A DNA stretch of 6,879 nucleotides from Oscillospiraceae bacterium (lineage in GTDB: Bacteria; Bacillota; Clostridia; Oscillospirales; Ruminococcaceae): positions 1-6,879 of the forward strand of contig JAITVF010000010.1 of NCBI GenBank assembly GCA_031285945.1. Reading direction: 5' to 3'. The notes below the pieces were generated by a model. It did not search any database, had not been told where the DNA came from, and worked only from the letters and a program-made list of their open reading frames with translations. Below are positions 1 through 6,631 of this stretch, in pieces (the first letter of the stretch is position 1; every line of letters starts with the position of its first letter). The translations under genes were made by a program, and so were the position numbers.

Positions 1-407
1 CCGCGCAGTGCATTCACTACGCGCTGAGCCGTCCCGCCGTATTCAGCGCTCTTCCCGGCTGCCAGACCGCCGCCGAGATGGATGAGCTTATTTCGGCCCT
101 GAACGCTCCCGCGGGCGAAAAGGATTACACCCCCTTTTTAACGGAGAAAAATCGCGGGCTCGAGGGCCAGTGCGTTTATTGCAGCCACTGCCAGCCCTGC
201 CCCGCCGATATAGATATCGCGGGCGTCAATCGCGTATACGACGCGGCTGCGCTGCGGGAAAACGAAATACCACCCGGGCTCAGAGCGCGGTACAAGGCTT
301 TTTCTAAAAGCGGGGCCGACTGCGTAAAATGCGGAAGCTGCGAGGAGCGCTGCCCCTTCGGCGTAAGAGTGATGGAGCGTATGGACGCGGTCGTGAAGAT
401 GTTCTGA
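1..407 (+). CDS. Aldo/keto reductase family oxidoreductase with C-terminal 4Fe-4S ferredoxin-like domain (3' part only)
   Basis: This is the C-terminal ~134 residues of a gene that enters from the left; the reading frame (codons from position 3) is open to the window edge. The first visible part, with an SALPGCQTAAEMDEL stretch, resembles the end of the TIM-barrel of aldo/keto reductases, where NADPH-dependent carbonyl reduction takes place. It is followed by two cysteine clusters: CxxCxxCxxCP at 171-202 and CxxCxxCxxxCP at 321-357. This fusion is characteristic of the COG1453-type 'predicted oxidoreductase' family, usually around 370 residues and common in anaerobes, where the clusters are thought to carry electrons. 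All eight cysteines are present. The substrate is unknown. An internal ATG at 78 is not the start, because the upstream codons also look coding. The gene is followed directly by a terminator hairpin and converges on the efflux operon, so it is a separate transcription unit. Confidence 0.85.
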   Translation, partial: AQCIHYALSRPAVFSALPGCQTAAEMDELISALNAPAGEKDYTPFLTEKNRGLEGQCVYCSHCQPCPADIDIAGVNRVYDAAALRENEIPPGLRARYKAFSKSGADCVKCGSCEERCPFGVRVMERMDAVVKMF

Positions 408-411
408 CAAC

Positions 412-444
412 AAATCCCCCCCGCCTAGACGGCGAGGGGGATTT
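412..444. terminator. Bidirectional Rho-independent terminator hairpin
   Basis: The arms AAATCCCCC and GGGGGATTT, extended inside by CGCC/GGCG around a short TAGAC loop, begin 4 nt after the reductase stop codon. The + strand ends in ATTTTAAT. The minus strand ends in GATTTGTTG, giving T-rich tails both ways. It sits between convergent genes and probably stops both the reductase transcript and the efflux operon, although the operon stop is about 180 nt away. Confidence 0.75.
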
Positions 445-482
445 TAATCGCGGAGTAGTATTAAAGTCCAGAGGTGCAATTA

Positions 483-499
483 CGGCGGGTGTTTTGACC
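483..499 (+). repeat. Direct repeat copy 1 (17 bp)
   Basis: CGGCGGGTGTTTTGACC recurs 100 bp downstream at 583-599 with a single mismatch. The matched block lies in non-coding DNA between convergent genes, which suggests that two members of one intergenic repeat family are arranged in tandem here, the first one degraded. Confidence 0.6.
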
Positions 500-528
500 G
501 GAGCCTCACAGACATATAAAACAGAGAA

Positions 529-611
529 TTTATTTACCGGCAATACCCCACTCTCTTTAGAAAAGAGGGTGCCGGACGCAGCCGGCGGGTGTTTTGGCCC
601 GGGTCAATAAA
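529..611 (+). repeat. Intergenic three-way-junction repeat element, left copy
   Basis: The stretch can fold into an outer imperfect stem (529-548 with 587-611, several bulges and a wobble) enclosing two hairpins. Hairpin A, 549-571, has 10 bp with one G-T pair and loop AGA; it is pyrimidine-rich then purine-rich. Hairpin B, 571-586, has GCCGG/CCGGC around a six-base loop. The ends carry TATTTACC (531-538) and GGGTCAATA (601-609), matching the right-hand element at 6632-6729. It holds the second copy of the 17-bp direct repeat (583-599). No open reading frame of note lies inside. It resembles the MITE-like, non-autonomous palindromic repeats of Clostridia; the family name is not known to me. 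Confidence 0.6.
583..599 (+). repeat. Direct repeat copy 2 (17 bp)
   Basis: CGGCGGGTGTTTTGGCC differs from the copy at 483-499 only at the third base from the end. It forms the 3' side of the left three-way-junction element. Confidence 0.6.
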
Positions 612-623
612 GCCATCAATCGG

Positions 624-2024
624 CTACCCGGCCCTCTCGGCCTTTTTGCCTTCGGCTATCGCTTCCCCCGAGGCGTCGACTATTATCTCCTCGCCGCCTG
701 CAAGCCCTTCCTCCACGACATAGCCCTCCTGAAGCTCGGCGCCGGTGGATACGGGCTTTGAGGCTATCACGCCGTTCTCTATCGCCCAAATATAATCCTT
801 GCCGTCGCGGGTAAAGACCGCGGTTTTGGGTACGACCAGCGCGGCCTCCCAGGAGGCGACGGTGAAGCGGACGTCCATTTCGTAGCCTATGTGGAGGCCT
901 TCGGCGTCGGGCTTGATGAGGACCCGGACCTTGCGCTCCTCCACCCCCAGGGCCGAGAGCTTTATCTCGGCCTCCCGCTCTATTTGGGAGACTGTGCCGG
1001 ATATAGTCTCTCTGCCGGCGCGCCTGTCCAGTATAAGCTCGACCCTGTCTTTGGCCTTAACGCCGTCTATTTCCCGCACCGGAACAAATGCCTCAACAAG
1101 CGCCTCGTCGCCAATCATAGCAACGGGGGACTGCTGGCTGACCACGTTCTGATCCTTTATCGGCAGGCTTGAGATAACCCCGCTAGCGGTCGCCTTAATC
1201 TCGGCGTGGCCCGATTTTGATTCCATCTGCTCTATGCTCGACTCGGCCGCCGTTATCTGGGCGGCGTAGTAGCTCTGCATCCCGCCCGAATAGCTCTTTT
1301 GAAGCTGTGCGGCAACGGAATCTATCTGCGCCTGAAGGGACTGCCGCTGCCCCTCGTAAATATCCTGCGAAACGTCTCCCGCGCGCAGCTGCTCGAGAAC
1401 GAGCAGGCTTTGGGCGTGGACGTTGCGGGCACTGTTTAGGGCCTGCTGAGCCAGGGCTATAAGCGACTCGTCGTCGGTGTCGCGGGCGTCGTAATAATCG
1501 TCGCGCATATTGTTTACATGGGCGGCGTTTGTTCTCACTATGGCCGACTGAATATCTATTTGCTGCGATACGGAATCGAGGCCCAGGTCGTTTTGCTCCA
1601 TCTCCGCCTCCAGCGAGGCCATCTGGCCTCTGAGACTTTCCATGGTGGCCGAAAGCTCATCTCTTCGCTGCTGGTCCTGAAGCCACAGGTTGGATATCTG
1701 GCCGTTGTAGCCGGCTATCGAGCTTTCAAGCTGGGCTATCTGGTACTCGTAATCGTCGGCGTTTACAACGGCGATTACGTCGCCCGCCTTTACCGGGTCG
1801 CCCTCCCTTGCGTTAACGCTCAGCACCTCGCCGGATACTAGGGGGTAGAGGGCGTAGGTTTCGCGGTAGGCGTACACCCCCTGCTCCATAAAGGTTAGGC
1901 TTGCGGGGGCGGCCGAGATATTTACCGTTTCCACCTCAAGCGGGAGACTCGCGTACACAGCGGCGCAGACTGCGGCCGCGGCCAGTATTGCCGCCCCAAC
2001 GATAATTTTAAATTTTTTCTTCAC
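624..2024 (-). CDS. HlyD/RND-type membrane fusion (periplasmic adaptor-like) protein of the ABC efflux system
   Basis: The 466-residue protein is the extracytoplasmic adaptor of the ABC exporter encoded just upstream. A lysine-rich start and a hydrophobic segment (about 7-26) form an uncleaved signal anchor; Cys20 is not in a lipobox. The lipoyl/biotinyl-like half-motifs are at 58-88 (LVSGEVLSVNAREGDPVKAG) and 274-306. Between them is a long Gln/Glu/Ala-rich coiled coil (about 92-272). A beta-barrel (about 307-390) and a membrane-proximal domain (about 395-455, starting LVVPKTAVF) follow. This is the standard layout of MacA/YknX-like proteins. The start is GTG, 4 nt after the permease stop, with AGGGAG 7 nt upstream inside the permease gene. 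As last gene of the operon it probably depends on translational coupling. No TolC-like outer membrane gene is visible, which fits a monoderm host. The transported substrate cannot be read from the sequence. Confidence 0.9.
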   Translation of the reverse strand: MKKKFKIIVGAAILAAAAVCAAVYASLPLEVETVNISAAPASLTFMEQGVYAYRETYALYPLVSGEVLSVNAREGDPVKAGDVIAVVNADDYEYQIAQLESSIAGYNGQISNLWLQDQQRRDELSATMESLRGQMASLEAEMEQNDLGLDSVSQQIDIQSAIVRTNAAHVNNMRDDYYDARDTDDESLIALAQQALNSARNVHAQSLLVLEQLRAGDVSQDIYEGQRQSLQAQIDSVAAQLQKSYSGGMQSYYAAQITAAESSIEQMESKSGHAEIKATASGVISSLPIKDQNVVSQQSPVAMIGDEALVEAFVPVREIDGVKAKDRVELILDRRAGRETISGTVSQIEREAEIKLSALGVEERKVRVLIKPDAEGLHIGYEMDVRFTVASWEAALVVPKTAVFTRDGKDYIWAIENGVIASKPVSTGAELQEGYVVEEGLAGGEEIIVDASGEAIAEGKKAERAG

Positions 2025-2028
2025 AGGC

Positions 2029-4383
2029 TCACTCCCTCTCTTTTAACACCTCGACCATGTCGAAGCGGGCAATCTTGCGGCGGGCGGACCGGTTGGACAA
2101 AAACACGGCGGCGCAGCACAGGGCCCCTGCTATAATATAGCTCGAAGGCGCCGTGTAAAGGGGTATGGTAAAGATGTCGTTGTTTATCATTCCGGCCACG
2201 CCCCTTTTGAGACAGCCGGTAAGAAGTATGCCTAAGGGGAAGGCGAGCAGGGTGAGCGACCAGTACTCGAAGCCCACGACAGTTCCAATTTCTGCGGGGT
2301 GCATACCCATAACCCGCATGGTGGCGTATTCGCGCTTTCGCTCCGAGAGGGATATGCCGGCCGAGTTGGTTATTATGGCGAAGGCCACTATCGCGCCCGA
2401 GACCGACATCATGTTGATAAGATAAGCATACTCGCCGATAAGATCCTCATACATGGACAATGCTTCCTCCTGGCTTACAACGGCGGAGACGGCCTGCGAA
2501 TCAAGCAGCTCTTCCCTTATCGCGCCGGGGGAGGAAGCGTCTAAAATCACAGAGGTCACCGCCTCGGGAAGACTGAGGGCCTTGCGCAGGGCGTCCATCT
2601 CCATATAAGCGGCGGCCCCAAGGCTTGAGGTAAATACTCCCGCTACCGGCACGCAAAAGGTTTCGTCGCCGGTATAGGGCGTTTTTATCGCGAGGAGATC
2701 GCCCCGCTTAACCTTAAGCCTCTCGGCCAGAGAGGCCGAGAGCAGCAGCCCCTCGGTCGGCGGGGGATAGTGGGCGCGGGTATCGCTGTCATAGATGCGG
2801 TAGAGGCTCGAGCCCGCCTTTATTCCGGTCAGGGGCGCGGTTTTGCTCAGATGCCCAAAGGCGAGCTCGGCGGAAAGCTCCAAAAGCCCCTCGGCCCGCC
2901 TTACCCCTTCGAGGGCGCGGGCCGACTCAAGGGCGGGGGTGTAGGCCGCGGGCTCGCTCAGTGAAATTTTTAAGTTATAAAGCTCAACCTTTGTTAGCTG
3001 GTCGAAGATCATAACGTCGAACATCTCATGAAATGAGGCCATGAAGGCGGTAAGCGCGAAAGAAAACGCCACCCCCACCACAACAAAGCCGCTGCGAAAA
3101 CGGTTGCGGGAGATGTTGCGAATCGCCATAAAGCCCAAGGAGCTCAATATCAGGCGCAAAAAGGGCAGGCGTTTTAAAAGATCGCCGGTCACTCCGGGGG
3201 GGGACTCGGGGCGCATGGCCTCGCCGGGAAGAAGCCTCAGCACGCTTCTCGCTCCCATAAAGGCGCCCGCGATTCCCGCGAATACCGCGATGCCAGCGCC
3301 CGATATCATAATACCGGGATCGGGGGGGACGCGAAGGGCGGGCAGGCTGAAGAACTCGAGGTAAACTCCCGTCATTGCGTCGGTCATAAGGAGCCCCAGC
3401 GCAAGGCCGGTTACGCCGCCCGCTGCACCCAGAACCCCCCCGTAGGAGAGGTAGTGGGCGATCACTCTCAGGCCGCTCAGACCAAAGGCCCGCATGGTGC
3501 CTATCTGAGTACGCTCCTGCTGGATCATACGCCGCATCATTATATACAGTATAACGACGGCCAGAAGAATAAAGACCATGGGCAGGCTAGAGGACATGGC
3601 GCCTATGCTGTCGACCTCCTGGCTGAGCATGGCGTGGCTGGGCTGATTCTCTCGCCCATAAAGGGCAAGAAGGGAATAGCGGGCCAGGGATTCCTCAAGA
3701 TATGGCTCGGCCCTGCTGTAGGAATAGCCCTCTTTAAGCAGGAAGCTTAGCGAGTTTGCCATACCCTCCATCCCCGCGAGGGCGGCCAGCCGCTCCTGGT
3801 TCACATAGCCGAAGCCGAAGGTCGCGTTATCGGGCATGAGCTGGCCGGTGTCGGGGATGGCGTAGACGTATTCGGGGCTTTGCACGAGGCCCGAAACAAT
3901 AAAGATAACCTTTTGCCCCCGCAGAACGAGCTCGACGGTATCGCCGACCGAATACCCCCCGGCCTGGGCAAAGGCTTTGCCCAGCAGTATTCCGTCCTCT
4001 CCCGGCAAAGCGCCTCCGGCAAGCTCAAACTCGTTGAGGGGCTCTTCGGCCGCGGGGTCGAACGAGCTGAGCCGCAGCGTTACGGCGCGGTCGAAGCCCT
4101 CGCGCAGAACACGGACGTCGGCCGTTATGCCCGCCTGCGCCCGCTCGACCCCCGGAACGCTTTCGAGCCTTTGCGCAGCGCTTAAGGGAATTCCTCCCAC
4201 CCTGGCAAAGGCGTCGGCAAAGCGGCGGTCCTCATACATACCGTTCATGGAGGCCGAAAGGTTCAGAAACAAAAGATGAAAAGAGACAAACATCATAATG
4301 CCGGTCGCCATAAGTATCACGCAGGCAAGGTAGGAGCGCCTCTGGCGCCAGACGCTGCGCAGAGCCTGCCTCCATAGGGTCAC
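2029..4383 (-). CDS. MacB/FtsX-type ABC transporter permease with two FtsX domains
   Basis: The 784-residue integral membrane protein is the permease partner of the ATPase upstream. Order of parts: short cytoplasmic N-terminus and TM1 (about 17-41), large extracytoplasmic MacB-type domain (about 45-260), TMs 2-4 (about 265-285, 310-335, 357-378), then a second unit with TM5 (about 431-452), a second extracytoplasmic domain (about 455-650) and TMs 6-8 (about 655-676, 704-725, 747-764). Each FtsX domain has the usual cytoplasmic loop after its first helix: ERTQIGTMRAFGLS (290-303) and ERKREYATMRVMGMHPAEIG (681-700), the likely contact with the ATPase. Such proteins are thought to work by transmitting movement across the membrane rather than by forming a classic pore. 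The fused two-domain form is common in Firmicutes. The GTG start overlaps the ATPase stop in GTGA and is backed by GAGGAGGT 6 nt upstream. Confidence 0.92.
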   Translation of the reverse strand: MTLWRQALRSVWRQRRSYLACVILMATGIMMFVSFHLLFLNLSASMNGMYEDRRFADAFARVGGIPLSAAQRLESVPGVERAQAGITADVRVLREGFDRAVTLRLSSFDPAAEEPLNEFELAGGALPGEDGILLGKAFAQAGGYSVGDTVELVLRGQKVIFIVSGLVQSPEYVYAIPDTGQLMPDNATFGFGYVNQERLAALAGMEGMANSLSFLLKEGYSYSRAEPYLEESLARYSLLALYGRENQPSHAMLSQEVDSIGAMSSSLPMVFILLAVVILYIMMRRMIQQERTQIGTMRAFGLSGLRVIAHYLSYGGVLGAAGGVTGLALGLLMTDAMTGVYLEFFSLPALRVPPDPGIMISGAGIAVFAGIAGAFMGARSVLRLLPGEAMRPESPPGVTGDLLKRLPFLRLILSSLGFMAIRNISRNRFRSGFVVVGVAFSFALTAFMASFHEMFDVMIFDQLTKVELYNLKISLSEPAAYTPALESARALEGVRRAEGLLELSAELAFGHLSKTAPLTGIKAGSSLYRIYDSDTRAHYPPPTEGLLLSASLAERLKVKRGDLLAIKTPYTGDETFCVPVAGVFTSSLGAAAYMEMDALRKALSLPEAVTSVILDASSPGAIREELLDSQAVSAVVSQEEALSMYEDLIGEYAYLINMMSVSGAIVAFAIITNSAGISLSERKREYATMRVMGMHPAEIGTVVGFEYWSLTLLAFPLGILLTGCLKRGVAGMINNDIFTIPLYTAPSSYIIAGALCCAAVFLSNRSARRKIARFDMVEVLKERE
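2032..2037 (-). promoter_or_regulatory. Ribosome binding site that fixes the GTG start of the HlyD-type gene
   Basis: AGGGAG on the minus strand lies 7 nt before the GTG at 2024 and overlaps the last codons of the permease gene. No ATG is suitably placed, so this site decides the start and suggests coupling of the two genes. Confidence 0.65.
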
Positions 4384-5084
4384 CAGACCACCTCCTCGGG
4401 GGAAACGGGGCTTTCGTTCACCATTTCGCCGGCCACCAGGCCGTCGCGAATAGTCAAAACCCGGTCGGCCATCTGGCCTATGCCCGCGTTGTGGGTTATT
4501 ATCACCACCGTTTTGCCGTAGTCTTTGTTAAAATCTCTAAGAATCTTAAGGACCGAGATGCCGGTGGAGATATCCAGCGCGCCGGTTGGCTCGTCGCACA
4601 AAAGCAGGTCGGGATTTTTGGCGATGGCTCTTGCTATCGCCACCCGTTGCTGCTGCCCGCCCGACATCTGCGCCGGAAAATGCCCGGCCCGGTCGGTCAT
4701 GTCGATCTTTTCAAGCAGCTCGGCGGGGGAGATGGGGCTGCCCGAAAGCTCGGCGGAAAAGGTTATGTTTTCAAGGGCGGTCAGGTTCTGCATAAGGTTG
4801 TAAAACTGGAACACAAAGCCCACCGCCTTGCGCCGGTAAGCGGTCAGCCGCTTTTCAGGCCAAGCGCCGATATCCTCGCCGCGGTAGAGCACCTGCCCCT
4901 TTGTGGGCGAGTCGATTCCCCCCGCTATGTTGAGTATGGTGCTTTTGCCTGACCCCGAAGGCCCCAATATAACAACGAATTCGCCCTCGCGTATGGCAAG
5001 ATCCACACCCTGAAGCGCATGGACAACAACCTCGCCCATTCTGTATTCACGGGTAAGATTCTTAAGCTCCAGAACGGTTTCCAT
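4380..5084 (-). CDS. ABC transporter ATP-binding protein (LolD/MacB-like ATPase)
   Basis: The 234-residue nucleotide-binding subunit powers the adjacent permease by ATP hydrolysis at the inner face of the membrane. All catalytic motifs are intact: Walker [10 protein letters not shown] (41-49), Q-loop glutamine in FVFQFYNLM (Gln93), signature MSGGQ (140-144), Walker B LLLCDEP (160-166, Glu165), D-loop GALD (168-171) and H-loop histidine in IITHN (His198). [13 protein letters not shown] and the [14 protein letters not shown] segment are typical of the MacB/LolD/SalX export subgroup. Length is normal for the family. The ATG start lies 2 nt after the TetR stop; the upstream AAGG is weak and about 13 nt away, so translation probably depends on ribosomes finishing the regulator. 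Its stop overlaps the GTG of the permease. Confidence 0.95.
   Translation of the reverse strand: METVLELKNLTREYRMGEVVVHALQGVDLAIREGEFVVILGPSGSGKSTILNIAGGIDSPTKGQVLYRGEDIGAWPEKRLTAYRRKAVGFVFQFYNLMQNLTALENITFSAELSGSPISPAELLEKIDMTDRAGHFPAQMSGGQQQRVAIARAIAKNPDLLLCDEPTGALDISTGISVLKILRDFNKDYGKTVVIITHNAGIGQMADRVLTIRDGLVAGEMVNESPVSPEEVVW
4390..4397 (-). promoter_or_regulatory. Strong ribosome binding site that fixes the GTG start of the permease
   Basis: GAGGAGGT on the minus strand is a near-perfect anti-16S match, 6 nt before the GTG at 4383. It lies inside the 3' end of the ATPase gene. It confirms the GTGA stop/start overlap and suggests high independent initiation of the permease. Confidence 0.75.
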
Positions 5085-5086
5085 TC

Positions 5087-5722
5087 TTAATTCGCCGCCT
5101 TATTGTAGATTCCGCGGGAAAAGATATATTCAAGATCGTCCACTATACGGTCTATAAGGCTGTGGGTGATGTTATCCACATTGCCGGAAAGAAGGAGCGA
5201 CGTCAGATATTGCCCGAGGCTGACCAGCATAAAGTTGAGTATCTGAACGTTGACCCCGGGGTCTATCTCGCCCCGGGCTATCTCCTCCTGTATAAATGGG
5301 GTGAAGAGTGAGTTGAGCTCCACCTGGTAATAATCCATCAGCTGATGAAAGACAGGCTTTGCCGTAAGCCGGATAAGCTCAAGGCTTATCTTCATGATCC
5401 TGGGGTCTTCGGCGAACTCGTCTATCTGGCGGTGAAATACAAGCCGCAGGAATTCGGTCAGGCTGAGCTCGGAAAGCCGGGCTCTTTCCTTTTCGTAAAC
5501 GCTAAGCTTTCGCCGGGCTATCATCTCGCCGATAACGAATATAAAAAGATCGTCCTTATCGTTAAAGTACTGATAAAAGCTCCCCTTGGCTATTTCGGCC
5601 CTCGCCACTATGCGCGAGACGCTTGAGTCCTGATAGCCGTGCTCCGCAAACTCATCGAGGGCGGTATTCAGTATGCGCCCGCGCTTTTCCTCCGTGAGGT
5701 TAAAAAAGGTTGCTTTTGGCAT
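5087..5722 (-). CDS. TetR/AcrR family transcriptional regulator, likely autorepressor of the efflux operon
   Basis: The 211-residue protein has the canonical TetR N-terminal DNA-binding domain: RILNTALDEFAEHGYQDSSV (16-35) leads into the helix-turn-helix VSRIVARAEIAKGSFYQYFNDKDDLF (35-60), with the near-invariant KGSFYQYF segment. The rest is the variable helical ligand-binding and dimerisation domain, so the inducer cannot be guessed; members of this family commonly sense the compound that the neighbouring pump exports. It is the first gene of the operon, with two palindromic operators directly upstream, so it most likely represses itself and the three transporter genes. The ATG at 5722 is preceded by GGGGGTG 5 nt upstream (5728-5734). 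It ends 2 nt before the ATPase start. Confidence 0.93.
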   Translation of the reverse strand: MPKATFFNLTEEKRGRILNTALDEFAEHGYQDSSVSRIVARAEIAKGSFYQYFNDKDDLFIFVIGEMIARRKLSVYEKERARLSELSLTEFLRLVFHRQIDEFAEDPRIMKISLELIRLTAKPVFHQLMDYYQVELNSLFTPFIQEEIARGEIDPGVNVQILNFMLVSLGQYLTSLLLSGNVDNITHSLIDRIVDDLEYIFSRGIYNKAAN

Positions 5723-5740
5723 TTTTTCACCCCCTTTTGC

Positions 5741-5760
5741 ATATGACTATACAGTCATAT
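5741..5760. promoter_or_regulatory. Palindromic operator O1, probable TetR binding site
   Basis: ATATGACTATACAGTCATAT has perfect 8-bp inverted arms (ATATGACT / AGTCATAT) around a 4-bp centre. It lies just downstream of the predicted operon transcription start and upstream of the tetR ribosome binding site. Length and symmetry fit a TetR dimer site; that this TetR binds it is inference from position. Confidence 0.75.
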
Positions 5761-5776
5761 GACTACATGGTCACAT
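5757..5776. promoter_or_regulatory. Second, imperfect palindromic operator O2 overlapping O1
   Basis: ATATGACTACATGGTCACAT repeats the O1 pattern with diverged inner and outer bases; TGAC and GTCA half-sites are kept. It begins 16 bp after O1, shares its first four bases with the end of O1, and touches the -10 box of the operon promoter. The predicted transcription start (about 5768) lies inside it. Confidence 0.65.
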
Positions 5777-5804
5777 TATATGTCCGCCCCGGTTGCTTTG
5801 TCAA
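5775..5804 (-). promoter_or_regulatory. Sigma-A promoter of the tetR-ABC-permease-HlyD operon
   Basis: Read on the minus strand, TTGACA (5799-5804) and TATAAT (5775-5780) are both perfect consensus boxes, separated by 18 bp. The expected transcription start, about 5768, gives a leader of roughly 45 nt to the tetR start codon. The strong boxes would make expression high unless repressed, which fits the two palindromes placed over the start. Confidence 0.85.
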
Positions 5805-5820
5805 GGGAAAGATTGCGAAT

Positions 5821-5849
5821 TTGTAAACGGGCATAGTATATGCTATAAT
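5821..5849 (+). promoter_or_regulatory. Extended -10 promoter of the acetyltransferase gene
   Basis: TTGTAA (5821-5826) and TATAAT (5844-5849) are 17 bp apart, and TGC directly before the -10 gives the extended TGN motif. The expected start of transcription is about 5856, leaving a leader of some 27 nt before the ATG at 5883. An imperfect dyad (TAGTATATGCTA) overlaps the spacer and -10. The -35 boxes of the two divergent promoters are only 16 bp apart. Confidence 0.75.
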
Positions 5850-5867
5850 TGGCCAATAACTCAAGAC

Positions 5868-5873
5868 AGGGAG
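5868..5873 (+). promoter_or_regulatory. Ribosome binding site that fixes the acetyltransferase start
   Basis: AGGGAG lies 9 nt before the ATG at 5883. A longer frame could begin at a TTG at 5793, but that codon lies upstream of the promoter, so the transcript would not include it. Confidence 0.65.
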
Positions 5874-5882
5874 CTGAGGCGT

Positions 5883-6458
5883 ATGAACCACCTGGGTACA
5901 AAAACACTAGAGACAAAAAGGCTTATCCTGCGGCCCTTTGCCATGGGCGACGATCAGGCCATGTTCGACAACTGGTCGAACGATCCGCGGGTGACCGAAT
6001 TCCTGCGCTGGCAGACTCACCGGGATATAAACGATTCCCGCGAGATTTTGCGGGAGTGGACTGAGCAGTACCATAAGCCCGACTACTACCAGTGGGCCAT
6101 AACCCTTAAAGATGAGGGCGAGGCTCCCATAGGCGGGATAGGGACCGTGGAGCAAAGCGACGCTCTGCGAATGGTTCACATAGGCTACTGTATCGGAAGG
6201 CGCTGGTGGCGCAGGGGGATAACCTCCGAGGCGTTTTCGGCCGTTATCGATTTCTTTTTACGCGAGGTAGGGGTAAACAGGATAGAATCAAGGCACGATC
6301 CCGAAAACCCTAATTCCGGCGGGGTGATGAAAAAGTGCGGCCTCAAATACGAGGGCACCCACCGCCAGGCCGACCTGAATAACAGAGGCGTTTGCGACGT
6401 GTCGGTTTACGCTGTTTTGAGGGAAGACTTCCTCCCGGGTGGGGTCGCGGTGGGGTAG
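5883..6458 (+). CDS. GNAT family N-acetyltransferase, RimJ/RimL type
   Basis: The 191-residue cytoplasmic enzyme should transfer an acetyl group from acetyl-CoA to an amine. The start TKTLETKRLILRPF (6-19) is the classic opening of the RimJ/RimL (Acetyltransf_3) group. IGGIGTVE (83-90) lies in the central sheet. The acetyl-CoA pyrophosphate-binding motif is IGYCIGRRWWRRGITSEAF (100-118). ENPNSGGVMKKCGLKYEGTHR (141-161) is the motif B region, with the Asn-Ser and Lys-x-Cys-Gly pattern usual here. Length is normal. RimJ/RimL acetylate ribosomal protein N-termini, but many relatives act on small molecules or antibiotics, so the substrate is open. It is transcribed divergently from tetR from its own promoter. 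The longer frame from 5793 (TTG) is rejected because it crosses that promoter. Confidence 0.9.
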   Translation: MNHLGTKTLETKRLILRPFAMGDDQAMFDNWSNDPRVTEFLRWQTHRDINDSREILREWTEQYHKPDYYQWAITLKDEGEAPIGGIGTVEQSDALRMVHIGYCIGRRWWRRGITSEAFSAVIDFFLREVGVNRIESRHDPENPNSGGVMKKCGLKYEGTHRQADLNNRGVCDVSVYAVLREDFLPGGVAVG

Positions 6459-6477
6459 AGGCCGTTGTGACAAAAGC

Positions 6478-6504
6478 GCGCGGTGGCCAAAATGACCACC
6501 GCGC
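6478..6504. terminator. Hairpin terminator, better formed for the minus strand
   Basis: Perfect 9-bp arms GCGCGGTGG (6478-6486) and CCACCGCGC (6496-6504) enclose a loop with two further possible pairs. On the minus strand the stem is followed by GCTTTTGTCA, a short T run. On the + strand, where it would end the acetyltransferase transcript 20 nt after the stop codon, the tail CCGTATCAC has no T run. It may serve both directions. Confidence 0.6.
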
Positions 6505-6509
6505 CCGTA

Positions 6510-6630
6510 TCACTTGCCGGCCTTTCGCAAAGCCCCGCAGTATCTCCCCGGTCTGCTCCCACAGCCTCTCGTACAGGCTTTTTGTCTCGTTGGCCCACTT
6601 GACGATCCGGCTGAGGCTTGAAATCGAGCA
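6510..6630 (-). pseudogene. Probable 3' remnant of an unrecognised minus-strand gene
   Basis: From 6630 leftwards on the minus strand, one frame reads like real protein: SISSLSRIVKWANETKSLYE, then RLWEQTGEILRGFAKGRQ, amphipathic and with GC-rich third positions. It has no start codon, and a TAG at 6634-6636, inside the neighbouring repeat, closes it upstream. The frame does not stop at the expected place, but a TGA in the next frame (6510-6512) lies right where the sequence stops looking coding, 5 bp before the terminator hairpin. The simplest reading is the tail of a gene whose 5' part was lost when the repeat arrived, with one small frameshift. I do not recognise the protein. The other two minus-strand frames look like shadows. 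Chance remains possible for about 40 codons. Confidence 0.35.
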
Positions 6631-6631
6631 T

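Noticed and set aside
78..407. A free-standing small ferredoxin-like protein starting at the ATG at 78
   Set aside because: The frame is open to the window edge and the upstream residues fit the end of an aldo/keto reductase barrel, so it is the tail of a longer enzyme.
624..2024. Lipoprotein signal in the HlyD-type protein because of Cys20
   Set aside because: The residues before Cys20 (AAV) do not make a lipobox, and the segment looks like an ordinary membrane anchor.
3041..3364. Long plus-strand reading frames opposite the permease, ATPase and HlyD-type genes
   Set aside because: They are low-complexity, Arg/Pro/Ser-rich mirror readings of GC-rich genes, with no ribosome sites or family resemblance.
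5723..5768. Riboswitch or attenuator in the operon leader
   Set aside because: The predicted leader is only about 45 nt, and its symmetry is better explained as DNA operators over the transcription start.
5793..5882. N-terminal extension of the acetyltransferase from a TTG codon at 5793
   Set aside because: It would begin upstream of the gene's own -35/-10 boxes and has no family similarity; the ATG at 5883 has a ribosome site and gives the usual N-terminus.
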